From the NCBI RefSeq assembly GCF_001426585.1, contig NZ_LMEI01000010.1, positions 124,001 to 188,000 on the forward strand: 64,000 nt of DNA, read 5' to 3'. The DNA is from Streptomyces sp. Root431 (GTDB lineage Bacteria > Actinomycetota > Actinomycetes > Streptomycetales > Streptomycetaceae). A program made the position numbers and the translations under genes. This document shows, one piece after another, positions 41,920 to 49,526 of the stretch; the first letter of the stretch is position 1, and every line of letters begins with the position of its first letter. Below the pieces are notes generated by a model, which did not search any database, was not told the DNA's origin, and worked only from the letters and a program-made list of their open reading frames with translations.

Positions 41920-43166
41920 CCCACGCGCTTCATCCCGGATCAGGGTCAGGATCCGGATCAGAGTCAGGATCCCCCTCCGCCTCCATCCGCCGGCGCCAGT
42001 TCCGGGCCGCCTCCTCGCTGTTCGCCGTCATGGGCTTCCACACGGGCGCGTGGACGGTGCTGCTCGTCGACCTGTCCCACTGGTTCGGCCTCGACCTGCA
42101 GACGCTCGGCACGTTCATGACGCTCGCGTGCGTCGCGTCCGTACCGGTCCAGCTCGCCGGCGGATGGCTCTCGGACCACTTCGGAAGGCGTCCGCTCCTC
42201 TTCCTGGGGCTGGTCGGCATGGGCCTCACGCTCATGCTGCTCACCGTGGCGCGCAGCGATGTCGTGGCGTTCTCCGTCTTCGCCCTCATGGGTCTCTTCG
42301 GAGGAATCCTCGATCTCGGGGTCAACAGCATAGGAAGCGACTACGAAAGCCACTACGACGTTCCCGTCATGACCCAACTCCACGCCGGATTCAGCGGTGG
42401 AGCAATAGGCGGGGCGCTTTTCGTGGCCCTGGGAATGGGCGGACTCGGCTGGGATTTCCGGATCGTCTACGGAATCGACGCGGTGCTCCTGACGGCGTTC
42501 GGCGTCCTCGCTCTGCTGCTCCCGCTCTCGGGGCGCGTCGCCAAGCCCGACGGAAAGCTCCGCGGTGGCTTCGCCGAACTGCGCAAGCTCTCCGTGGTGC
42601 TGCCCGCGTCCCTGCTCCTTGCGCTCTATTTCTTCAGCGACAGCGCGATCGAGAACTTCTCGTCCCTCTATCTCCGCGACCTCCTCAAGGGCGGGGTCGT
42701 GGTGAGCGCCGTCGGCGTCGCCGGTTTCTATTTCGCTTCCTTCGTGGGCCGGCTGTGCGGCAGCGCGATCATCGGACGGCACGGTGAGGCGCTCCTCGTG
42801 AGGATCGCGGGGCTCGGCATGTTCGCCGGGATCATCCTCATCGTGACCGGTGGATCCCCCGTGGTCGCGGCGGCCGGACTGCTGCTCTTCGGCCTCTCCG
42901 AAGCACCCGTCGCACCGGTGGGCTTCTCGCTGGCCGGGCGGGCCACGTCCGACCGGGCGGGCCTGGCGATGGCCGTGGTGAGCGCGATCAGTTTCGGCGC
43001 GTACAGCCTGAGTCCTCTCGCATTCGGTGTCATCGCGAGCGGCTCGTCCTATCAGGTGGCCTTCTCCACTCTCGCCGGAACGGCACTTCTCATCTTCTTC
43101 TTCGGGTTTTCGCGAAAGGCCGGACTCTCGGGCGCCGCGCCGGTGTTCTCCTCGCGACGCCAGTGA
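41916..43166 (+). CDS. MFS transporter 2 of the accessory cluster
   Basis: A 416-residue, 12-helix major facilitator protein. The GTG at 41916 overlaps the GT2 stop. The N-terminal ~25 residues are a Gly/Ser-rich tail (GSGSGSGSESGSP) coded in part by two 18-bp repeats (41935-41970). Helix 1 is SLFAVMGFHTGAWTVLLVDL and the loop 2-3 motif is GGWLSDHFGRRPL, the MFS signature. Likely product efflux or uptake of a precursor; a self-resistance role is possible. The gene is in the same transcript as the GT2 gene and is 27 bp before the next. Confidence 0.85.
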   Translation: MTHALHPGSGSGSGSESGSPSASIRRRQFRAASSLFAVMGFHTGAWTVLLVDLSHWFGLDLQTLGTFMTLACVASVPVQLAGGWLSDHFGRRPLLFLGLVGMGLTLMLLTVARSDVVAFSVFALMGLFGGILDLGVNSIGSDYESHYDVPVMTQLHAGFSGGAIGGALFVALGMGGLGWDFRIVYGIDAVLLTAFGVLALLLPLSGRVAKPDGKLRGGFAELRKLSVVLPASLLLALYFFSDSAIENFSSLYLRDLLKGGVVVSAVGVAGFYFASFVGRLCGSAIIGRHGEALLVRIAGLGMFAGIILIVTGGSPVVAAAGLLLFGLSEAPVAPVGFSLAGRATSDRAGLAMAVVSAISFGAYSLSPLAFGVIASGSSYQVAFSTLAGTALLIFFFGFSRKAGLSGAAPVFSSRRQ

Positions 43167-43193
43167 CACTCCTGTAAAGTTCGTGACCGGCTG

Positions 43194-44255
43194 TTGAGTC
43201 AAGCCCGCGGAAGAAGTGTGGTCATGCTGAGCGGTGCGATTGTTTCAGGGCGCGGGAAGAAAGAACGCGCGGCCCTGGCGCAGGCCCTCCTGGGGGGAAT
43301 TCCCGTGATCGAGGGAGGTGATCGCAACCGACTGGACACCTTCTCCGCCGCCTGGTCCGCGCGTGACGGCGAGGCGACGCATCATTTCGTTCTCGGCGAG
43401 GACGCCGAGCCCGGCCCGGGCACCCTGGAGAGCCTTCGGCTGGCGGCCGAGACCTTTCCGGAAGCCGCCGTCTCCCTGTACGCGGGATGGGACGAGCCGA
43501 ACGGCTCGGCGGTCCGCCTCGCGGCGCTCTCCCGGCACTCCTGGGCGGAGGGGATCCAGCTGCATTCCTTCCCCGCCACGGCCGTGCTGCTCCCCATGCG
43601 GCAGGCGGAGGAGTTCGCCCGGTTCCTGGAGCATTTCAAGGAGCTCGAACCGAGCTGCGACGCGGCGCTCTTCGACTTCCTCCAGCTCGCCGGCATCGAC
43701 GTGTACACGATGCTCCCCTCGCCGTTGGACGCCGAGGGGAAGGCCGCCTGGTCCGCCCCCGACGCGCACCGCCTCCCCGACACACAGAGCATCCTCCACG
43801 GCTTCCGCGTCTGTCCCCACTTCCAGCGGGGCGTCGCCTACTGCCTGATCCGGTACGGCGGCGGGGGCGCGGGCGGCGACGACCACACCTGGCGGCACTT
43901 CCACTGGACGCGGCTGGCGCCCGAGTTCGGTCTCGACCCGGCGCAGCTGCGGCACGACTTCGACACGACGATCGCGAAGTCGGCGTGGGTCGAGGAACGG
44001 CCGGCGGGGGAACGGGAGTTCCTCTTCGGCTTCTGGATCACCGCGCTCCTGCTCGCGGTCGTCGCCCGCGCGACCTCGGATCCCGGGTCGGCACCCGCGG
44101 CGGCGATCCCCGACCGCCTCGTGGAGACCCTGGCCCTCGGCGGTCTCGTCGGATCGGCGCTGCCCGAGGGCACGTTCACGGGCCTGGAACCCGAGCTGAA
44201 GTCCATCGCCCTGGACGGGTACACGGCCGGAACGGCCCAGGGGGTGGGCGTGTGA
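43194..44255 (+). CDS. GT-A-like glycosyltransferase, paralogue B (degenerate)
   Basis: A 353-residue relative of the proteins at 28279 and 44252. The first strand VVMLSG, the segment HHFVLGEDAEPG in place of the DD-bearing motif, VSLYAGWDEPNG and the C-terminal domain (DDHTWRHFHWTRLAPEFGLD, EFLFGFWITALLLAVVA) align, but the metal-binding QDD is GED and the region corresponding to the H-G-D motif is lost. It may be an inactive partner of the adjacent paralogue C. Start is uncertain: TTG 43194 keeps the paralogous lead-in, while GTG 43218 or ATG 43224 have a GGAAG upstream. The stop overlaps the start of paralogue C (GTGA). Confidence 0.55.
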   Translation: MSQARGRSVVMLSGAIVSGRGKKERAALAQALLGGIPVIEGGDRNRLDTFSAAWSARDGEATHHFVLGEDAEPGPGTLESLRLAAETFPEAAVSLYAGWDEPNGSAVRLAALSRHSWAEGIQLHSFPATAVLLPMRQAEEFARFLEHFKELEPSCDAALFDFLQLAGIDVYTMLPSPLDAEGKAAWSAPDAHRLPDTQSILHGFRVCPHFQRGVAYCLIRYGGGGAGGDDHTWRHFHWTRLAPEFGLDPAQLRHDFDTTIAKSAWVEERPAGEREFLFGFWITALLLAVVARATSDPGSAPAAAIPDRLVETLALGGLVGSALPEGTFTGLEPELKSIALDGYTAGTAQGVGV

Positions 44256-45391
44256 CCGCCGCACCGCCGCGCCTCTCGCTCGACGGCGTCGTCATGACCC
44301 ACCCGCGCCGGAGCCACGCGGCGCGGGCGCTGTCGGCGGCACTGGGAGACCTGCGCGTCGTCATGGACCCGCACCCCGGCGGGTCGAACGCCCTCATCAC
44401 CTCCATCGAGGCGTGGGGGGCCTACGCGCCCGATGCGACCCACCACCTCGTGCTCCAGGACGACGTGATCGTGCGGCCCGACCTGCTTGCGCAGGCCCGG
44501 CGCGCCGTGGAGCTCTTCCCGGACGCCGCGCTCTCCTTCTACGCGAACTGGGACAGCCTCAACGGCGCCGCCGCCCGGCTCGCCCTCATGGCCGGCTGCG
44601 GGTGGGTCGAGGCGGTGCGGTGGGAGTTCTTCCCGACGCTGGCCACGGTCCTGCCGGTGCGGCTCCTCGACGAGTACGGGCGGTTCGCGGAGGCCGCGGC
44701 GCAGGTCCACTTCGAGGACGACGAGGTCCTGTTCGACTTCCTCCAGGTGAAGGGGGTGCCCGGATACGTGTCCGTGCCCGCCCTGGTGGAGCACGGCGAC
44801 CTGACGAGTCTCGTCGGCAACCCGAAGCGGAGGGCGGCCTGTTACGGAGGCGGCGAGCCGCTGCGGGGACCGGGGCAGGACCGGCTCGCCCACTCGCTCA
44901 CCCTCTGCCCGTTCTTCTACCGGGGCATGGCCTTCCTCCTGGTCAGGGTCGGTGACCTGGACGATCACGCGTGGCGGTACGTCCACTGGAGCCGGGTCGC
45001 CCCGCGGCTCGGCCTCGACCCGGTGGCGCTGCGCCGGCGGTTCGACCGCGAGTTCGCGGCGTCCGTAGCGCCGTGGGCGTCCCAGGGGCAGACCGAGTTC
45101 CTGTTCTCGCTGTGGGTGGTCGCGCTGCTCCTCGGCCTGATCCCGCGGACCGGGCACCTGAAGATCTCCGGCCCGCCGGCCTCCGGCGCCACGGGAGAGG
45201 CCGACGCGACCCGGCACCAGGACCTGATCGCGGCCGCGCTCGGCACCCTGGCCCCGGGGGCGCTCATGGACTCGGCGCTTCCCGACGACGCCTTCGTGGG
45301 CCGGGCCGAGTGGCTGCTGAGGATCGCGCATGATGGTTACGAGGCCGGCCGCGAGGTCGGAGGCGGCGTGGGGCAGGTGGGGTTGACCTGA
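44252..45391 (+). CDS. GT-A-like glycosyltransferase, paralogue C
   Basis: A 379-residue relative of paralogues A and B. Its first strand is GVVMTHPRRSH, the metal-binding-like motif is HHLVLQDDVIV (Asp70/Asp71), followed by LSFYANWDSLNG, FEDDEVLFDFLQVKG and PALVEHGDLTSLVG. The C-terminal helical domain has DDHAWRYVHWSRVAPRLGLD and FLFSLWVVALLLGL. It is closest to B in the C-terminal part and to A in the catalytic part. GTG 44252 overlaps the stop of B. The gene ends the plus-strand run; the next gene, an acyl-CoA synthetase, has its own ribosome binding site and is probably housekeeping. Confidence 0.6.
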   Translation: MTAAPPRLSLDGVVMTHPRRSHAARALSAALGDLRVVMDPHPGGSNALITSIEAWGAYAPDATHHLVLQDDVIVRPDLLAQARRAVELFPDAALSFYANWDSLNGAAARLALMAGCGWVEAVRWEFFPTLATVLPVRLLDEYGRFAEAAAQVHFEDDEVLFDFLQVKGVPGYVSVPALVEHGDLTSLVGNPKRRAACYGGGEPLRGPGQDRLAHSLTLCPFFYRGMAFLLVRVGDLDDHAWRYVHWSRVAPRLGLDPVALRRRFDREFAASVAPWASQGQTEFLFSLWVVALLLGLIPRTGHLKISGPPASGATGEADATRHQDLIAAALGTLAPGALMDSALPDDAFVGRAEWLLRIAHDGYEAGREVGGGVGQVGLT

Positions 45392-45448
45392 CAGAAGGTG
45401 GCGCATAGCGTCGCGGCGCTGGGGTGAGCAAGCGCTTAGGAGGTCCTC

Positions 45449-47104
45449 GTGGTGGTGTCCGGCGGGCAGACGGGGGAGGCGCGGCTCAGCGCGCCCGGGG
45501 CGCCCTTCGCCGTGGAGGACGGGGTGTACACCGGCGGGCCGCGGACGCTGCGGGAGTTCGTGGAGGTCGTCTGGGCCTACGGCGACCGGGTGTTCCTGGT
45601 GTCCGAGACCGGGCAGACGACCTACCGGGAGTTCTTCGACGCCGCCTGCGGGCTCGCCCGGCAGCTCGTCGGCGAGTACGGGCTGCGGCCCGGGGACCGT
45701 GCCGTCGTCGCCATGCGGAACCTTCCCGAGTGGCAGGTCGCCTTCTGGGCCGCCCAGCTCGCCGGGCTCGTTGCCGTACCGCTCAACGCCTGGTGGACCG
45801 AGGACGAGTTCACGTACGCCCTCGACGACTGCGCGCCGGGCGTGCTGCTCGTCGACGGGGAGCGCGTCGGGCGCGTGCGGGCCTGGGCGCGGGAGCACCG
45901 GGTGCGAGGGATCGTCTTCCAGGGCGAGGCGGAGGAGGGCTTCGAGGCGTACGTCCCCGATCGTGATCCCTTCCTCGGGCCGCCGCCGGTCGACGTCCTG
46001 CCCGAGCACGACGCCACGATCATCTACACCTCCGGCACCACCGGCCGCCCCAAGGGCGCCGTCGCCACGCACCTCGCGCAGGCCGGGGCCGCCATGAACC
46101 CCCGCTTCTTCGCCGCCGCCGCGGCCCTCGCCCGCGGCGAGGTGCCCGGGACGGGGCCCGCGCCCGTGTCGCTGACGACGTTCCCCTTCTTCCACGTCGC
46201 CGCGTTCACGTCCTTCTACGCCGTCATGGCGGCCGGCGGGACCCTCGTCATGATGCGGAAGTGGGACGCCGGGGCCGCCCTCGAACTGATCCGCAAGCAC
46301 GGCGTGACGCACTACGCCGGGGTGCCCACCACCGCGCTCCAGCTGATCGAGGCCGCCCGCGAGGCGGGCGACGAGCTGGAGAGCCTTGTCCTCCTCAGCA
46401 CCGGGGGCGCCGCCGCCCCGCCCGGGATCGTCGCCGGGATCACCGCCGCGTACGGCGAGCGCGTCGAGCCCCGCAACGGCTACGGGCTCACCGAGACCTG
46501 CGGCGGCGTCCTGTCGAACGTCGGCGCCGAGTACCGCGCCCACCCCGGGAGCGTCGGCCGCCCCTCGCCCGCCACCGAGGTGCGCGTCGACCGGCCCGAC
46601 GCGGAGGGCGTGGGGGAGCTGTGGCTGCGCGGGCAGTCGCTGATCCGGGGGTACTGGGGGAACGAGGACGCGACCCGTGCCGCCTTCACCGACGACGGCT
46701 GGTTCCGGACGGGTGACCTCGCCCGCGTCGACGCCGACGGGCGGGTCAGCGTCGTCGACCGGCTCACGGACATGGTGATCCGCGGCGGCGAGAACGTGTA
46801 CTGCGTCGAGGTCGAGGCCGTGCTCCATGAGCACCCGGACGTCGTCGACGCCGCCGTCCTGGGCGTCCCGCATCCCGTCCTCGGGGAGGAGGTCGTGGCC
46901 GTCGTGCGGCTGCGTGCCGGGGCGGACCGCGACGTGGAGCGGCTGCGCGCTCACGTCGGGGCGCGCCTCGCCGCCTTCAAGGTGCCCGCCCGGGTCCTCG
47001 TGCGGGAGGAGGAGCTGCCCCGGAACCCGACCGGGAAGATCCTCAAGCGCCGGCTGAGGGACGAGTTCAGGGACGGGTTCGGGGACGGGTTCAGGAGCGC
47101 GTGA
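45449..47104 (+). CDS. Acyl-CoA/AMP-forming synthetase
   Basis: A 551-residue adenylate-forming enzyme that activates a carboxylic acid as an acyl-AMP and transfers it to CoA. Core motifs: A3 YTSGTTGRPKG, A5 GYGLTE, A8-like VDRLTDMVIRGGENVY and the C-terminal A10 Lys in RNPTGKILKRRL. It fits fatty-acid or aryl-acid CoA ligases; specificity is unclear. GTG 45449 follows AGGAGG at five bases. It overlaps the convergent M6 protease gene by 14 bp. It has a normal TSG and lacks a signal peptide. It may be unrelated to the preceding cluster because of the separate promoter space (57 bp). Confidence 0.85.
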   Translation: MVVSGGQTGEARLSAPGAPFAVEDGVYTGGPRTLREFVEVVWAYGDRVFLVSETGQTTYREFFDAACGLARQLVGEYGLRPGDRAVVAMRNLPEWQVAFWAAQLAGLVAVPLNAWWTEDEFTYALDDCAPGVLLVDGERVGRVRAWAREHRVRGIVFQGEAEEGFEAYVPDRDPFLGPPPVDVLPEHDATIIYTSGTTGRPKGAVATHLAQAGAAMNPRFFAAAAALARGEVPGTGPAPVSLTTFPFFHVAAFTSFYAVMAAGGTLVMMRKWDAGAALELIRKHGVTHYAGVPTTALQLIEAAREAGDELESLVLLSTGGAAAPPGIVAGITAAYGERVEPRNGYGLTETCGGVLSNVGAEYRAHPGSVGRPSPATEVRVDRPDAEGVGELWLRGQSLIRGYWGNEDATRAAFTDDGWFRTGDLARVDADGRVSVVDRLTDMVIRGGENVYCVEVEAVLHEHPDVVDAAVLGVPHPVLGEEVVAVVRLRAGADRDVERLRAHVGARLAAFKVPARVLVREEELPRNPTGKILKRRLRDEFRDGFGDGFRSA

Positions 47105-48362
47105 CGCGGATGCGGTAGGCGCCCGTCGGCTCCTCGGCGAGGACGCTGATCCGGATGCCGTTGGCCCGGTCCGTGAAGATCTCGCCCGGGCGGTACGGGG
47201 CGTCCGACAGCTCCGCGTGGACGTTCGGGCGCCGCGTGCAGCCGCCGCTCGCGTGGTCGCTGTCGGACACGGTCACCGGGCCGTGGCCGGTGTCCACGTC
47301 GGACTCGACCCGGTAGACGAGGACGCCCTGCTCGCAGACCGCCTCGTCGTTGCCCTCCTTGCTGCGCACCTCGACCGCGTACCCCGAGGTGTCGGAGAGC
47401 GGGACGAAGGTGAGCTTGGGGCCGCCGGGGATGCCCAGCGGGGTGAGGGTGTAGTCGGCGCTGCCGGGGCCGGAGGCGCAGTTGATCTGGTCGTTGTCGA
47501 GCCAGCCCAGCTTCCACTTGTGCCAGCCGAGCAGGTCGTTGTTGGCGCCCCAGTCCTCGGACATGATGTCCCAGTGCCCGACGGTGCCGCCGCCGTCCGA
47601 GGTGTAGAGGTCGGGCAGGCCGAAGACGTGGCCGTTCTCGTGGGGCAGCACCCGGTAGCCGGTCTCGGCGAAGCTGCCGGAGCCGTCGTCCTGGCGGCTG
47701 TAGACGAAGGACGTGTTGGCGAGCGGCACGCCGTCGGCGTAGGGGGCGTCGTCGTTGCCGGAGAAGGTCACGGACAGGACGGTGTCGAGGGCGGACGGCC
47801 CGGCGTTCGGCGTGACGAGGACGTTGACCAGGTCGTACGCGCTGAAGTCCACCTTCGCGTCGGCGGCCTTCACGATGTCCTCGACGAGGGAGCGGTAGCC
47901 CGGCTCGTACGGTGAGCCGCGCTCGATCCCGTACGAGGAGAACGGCCGGGGCATCCGCAGCCAGTCGGCCATCGGGACCTCGGCCTGGTACTTCAGGCGC
48001 CCGTACGAGCTGGTGCGGAACCAGTCGGCGGTCTGCGGGAAGAACTCGCGGAAACGGCTCATCGCATCGCCCTCCCCGACGGCGTCGGGGAAGTCGACCA
48101 TCAGGGTGAGGGCCCTGACGCGGCCCGTGGAGCGCACGTATCCGGGGGCGGTGGGCAGCCCCTCCGACATCTGCACACCCATCGTGGTGGCGATCCGGCA
48201 CGGCCCGAGCTGCGCGCCGCGCGGCGCGGCGGCCACGGGGCCTGCCGACGCCGGGGCGGGGTCCGGGAGCGTCGTGCTCGCGGAGGCGAGCAGCGTGAGG
48301 GAGAGGGCCGTGGTCGCCGCCAGGGCGACGGGTCTGCGTATCCGTCGGCGGGGGTGCTGCAT
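47091..48362 (-). CDS. Secreted M6-family metalloprotease
   Basis: A 423-residue secreted protein. Start ATG 48362 is preceded by GGAGAGG; the N-terminus HPRRRIRRPVALAATTALSL is a signal peptide with likely cleavage in the ASAG/VAAAP region. The zinc motif is HENGHVFGLPDLY, the M6 (immune inhibitor A-like) HExxH form followed by a Gly and a downstream metal ligand. The catalytic domain spans about 80-330 and a beta C-terminal domain closes with ISVLAEEPTGAYRIRVTRS. Substrate is extracellular protein. Its promoter space (330 bp) is shared with the divergent TetR gene and holds nested inverted repeats. Confidence 0.85.
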   Translation of the reverse strand: MQHPRRRIRRPVALAATTALSLTLLASASTTLPDPAPASAGPVAAAPRGAQLGPCRIATTMGVQMSEGLPTAPGYVRSTGRVRALTLMVDFPDAVGEGDAMSRFREFFPQTADWFRTSSYGRLKYQAEVPMADWLRMPRPFSSYGIERGSPYEPGYRSLVEDIVKAADAKVDFSAYDLVNVLVTPNAGPSALDTVLSVTFSGNDDAPYADGVPLANTSFVYSRQDDGSGSFAETGYRVLPHENGHVFGLPDLYTSDGGGTVGHWDIMSEDWGANNDLLGWHKWKLGWLDNDQINCASGPGSADYTLTPLGIPGGPKLTFVPLSDTSGYAVEVRSKEGNDEAVCEQGVLVYRVESDVDTGHGPVTVSDSDHASGGCTRRPNVHAELSDAPYRPGEIFTDRANGIRISVLAEEPTGAYRIRVTRS

Positions 48363-48692
48363 ACGGGCGCCTCTCCGGTGGGGGCAGGTCTGCGGCACGG
48401 ATCTCCTCGCGCGGGGGATGTCTCCCGCGCGAGGAGACGTCTCCTGTGCGACGCCTCCTGCGGGGGAGACGGAGATCCGTGTCGTGCGATCAGCCTGTGG
48501 TGATCGGCTCGGAGGCGCGCGTCGGGTGGACCGATCGTGTGGGTATTCCGTGCGGCGTGTCGCGAGTGACCCACGTCACACCGAAAGAGGGAAATAAGCG
48601 GGGACGCTGTCCCCGTTTAACCCTGTGTTCCGCGAAGTGGGGAGTCCTTCCCCGGATGTCATCGCATCGGTGATCGTTGAGGAGGTTGTGGC
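48363..48692. promoter_or_regulatory. 330-bp divergent region with nested inverted repeats
   Basis: No gene is seen between the M6 protease and TetR genes. CACGGATCTCC (48396-48406) is the perfect inverse of GGAGATCCGTG (48471-48481). Inside it TCTCCTCGCGCGGG (48402-48415) inverts with CCCGCGCGAGGAGA (48424-48437). CGGGGAC/GTCCCCG repeats lie near 48600. The protease 5' leader or a repressor site are possible roles. Confidence 0.5.
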
Positions 48693-49358
48693 GTGACCAG
48701 CACCCCGGACACCGCGCCCGTGCGCCGCGTACCCCGCCCGCGCGCAGACGCCCTGCGCAACCGCGAGCGGATCGTGACGGCGGCCCGCGAGATGTTCGTC
48801 GAGTTCGGCCCCCAGGTGCCGTACGACGAGGTGGCGCGCCGCGCCGGCGTCGGGAACGCCACGCTCTACCGCAACTTCCCCGAGCGCGACGACCTCGTCC
48901 GCGAGGTCGTCCTCTCCCTCATGGCCCGCGTCACCGAGATCGCCGAGCTGGCCGCCGAGGAGGAGGCCGACACCTTCGCCGCCCTCCGCCGCTTCACCCA
49001 CGCCGCCGCCGACGAACGCATCGGCGCCCTGTGCCCGATGCTCGACGGGGCCTTCGACAAGGACCACCCCGATCTGACCGTCGAGCGCGAGCGCCTTGAG
49101 GAGGCCGTCCAGGGTCTCGTCGAGCGTGCGCAGGCCGCCGGCCGGCTCCGCGCCGACGTCGGCGTCGGGGACCTGATGGTGGCGGTCTCGCAGCTGACGC
49201 GCCCGCTGCCGGGCACGGCCTGCGTGAACTTCGACCAATTCGTCCACCGTCACCTGCAGTTGTTCCTCGACGGCCTGGAGGCGCCCGCGCGCTCCGAGCT
49301 GCCGGGGACGGCCGCGACGCTGGAGGACCTGAGACGCGACTCCTGCCGGCGGTCGTGA
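48693..49358 (+). CDS. TetR-family regulator
   Basis: A 221-residue repressor-type protein. The N-terminal helix-turn-helix is at about 20-65: NRERIVTAAREMFVEFG, VPYDEVARRAGVGNATLYRNF, typical TetR. The remaining all-helical ligand domain includes LMARVTEIAELAAEEEADTFAALRRF and VNFDQFVHRHLQLFLDGL. GTG 48693 has TTGAGGAGGTTG upstream. The last five codons are already part of the 23-bp repeat array that separates it from the MFS gene, suggesting the array is its operator. It is expected to repress the drug-exporter gene 170 bp downstream until a ligand binds. Confidence 0.85.
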   Translation: MTSTPDTAPVRRVPRPRADALRNRERIVTAAREMFVEFGPQVPYDEVARRAGVGNATLYRNFPERDDLVREVVLSLMARVTEIAELAAEEEADTFAALRRFTHAAADERIGALCPMLDGAFDKDHPDLTVERERLEEAVQGLVERAQAAGRLRADVGVGDLMVAVSQLTRPLPGTACVNFDQFVHRHLQLFLDGLEAPARSELPGTAATLEDLRRDSCRRS

Positions 49359-49460
49359 CGACCTCCTTCCGGCGGTCGTGATGACGCCCTGCCGGCGGTC
49401 GTGATGACGCCCTGCCGGCGGTCGTGACGACGCCCCGCCGGCGGTCGTGACGACCGTCCA
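49346..49460 (+). repeat. Five-copy 23-bp tandem repeat array, probable TetR operators
   Basis: Units begin at 49346, 49369, 49392, 49415 and 49438. Each starts CCGGCGGTCGTGA; variants differ at one base in the centre and in the 3' linker. The core GTCGTGACGAC in units 1, 4 and 5 is a perfect palindrome around G; units 2 and 3 carry GTCGTGATGAC. The 23-bp period puts sites about two helical turns apart. It fills the space between tetR and the MFS gene. Confidence 0.8.
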
Positions 49461-49526
49461 GCGCCCCACGCACACCTTCCCTTTACGTCCTTTTTCGCCA
49501 GTACGCGCCAAGAGGTGGCTACCCCC

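Noticed and set aside
20125..45391. An integrative element inserted at tRNA-Arg.
   Set aside because: No integrase, excisionase or repeated tRNA 3' end was found; the tRNA has its own intact terminator.
21583..45391. A phosphonate, lanthipeptide, polyketide or NRPS cluster.
   Set aside because: No PEP mutase, lanthionine synthetase, ketosynthase, condensation or adenylation-thiolation module is visible; the acyl-CoA synthetase at 45449 has no carrier domain.
43838..46954. A 1,038-codon minus-strand open frame opposite the GT-A-like paralogues and the acyl-CoA synthetase.
   Set aside because: Shadow frame with no conserved motif, crossing four real genes.
49346..49460. The 23-bp array as a CRISPR.
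   Set aside because: Units are directly abutting without variable spacers, and no cas gene is near.
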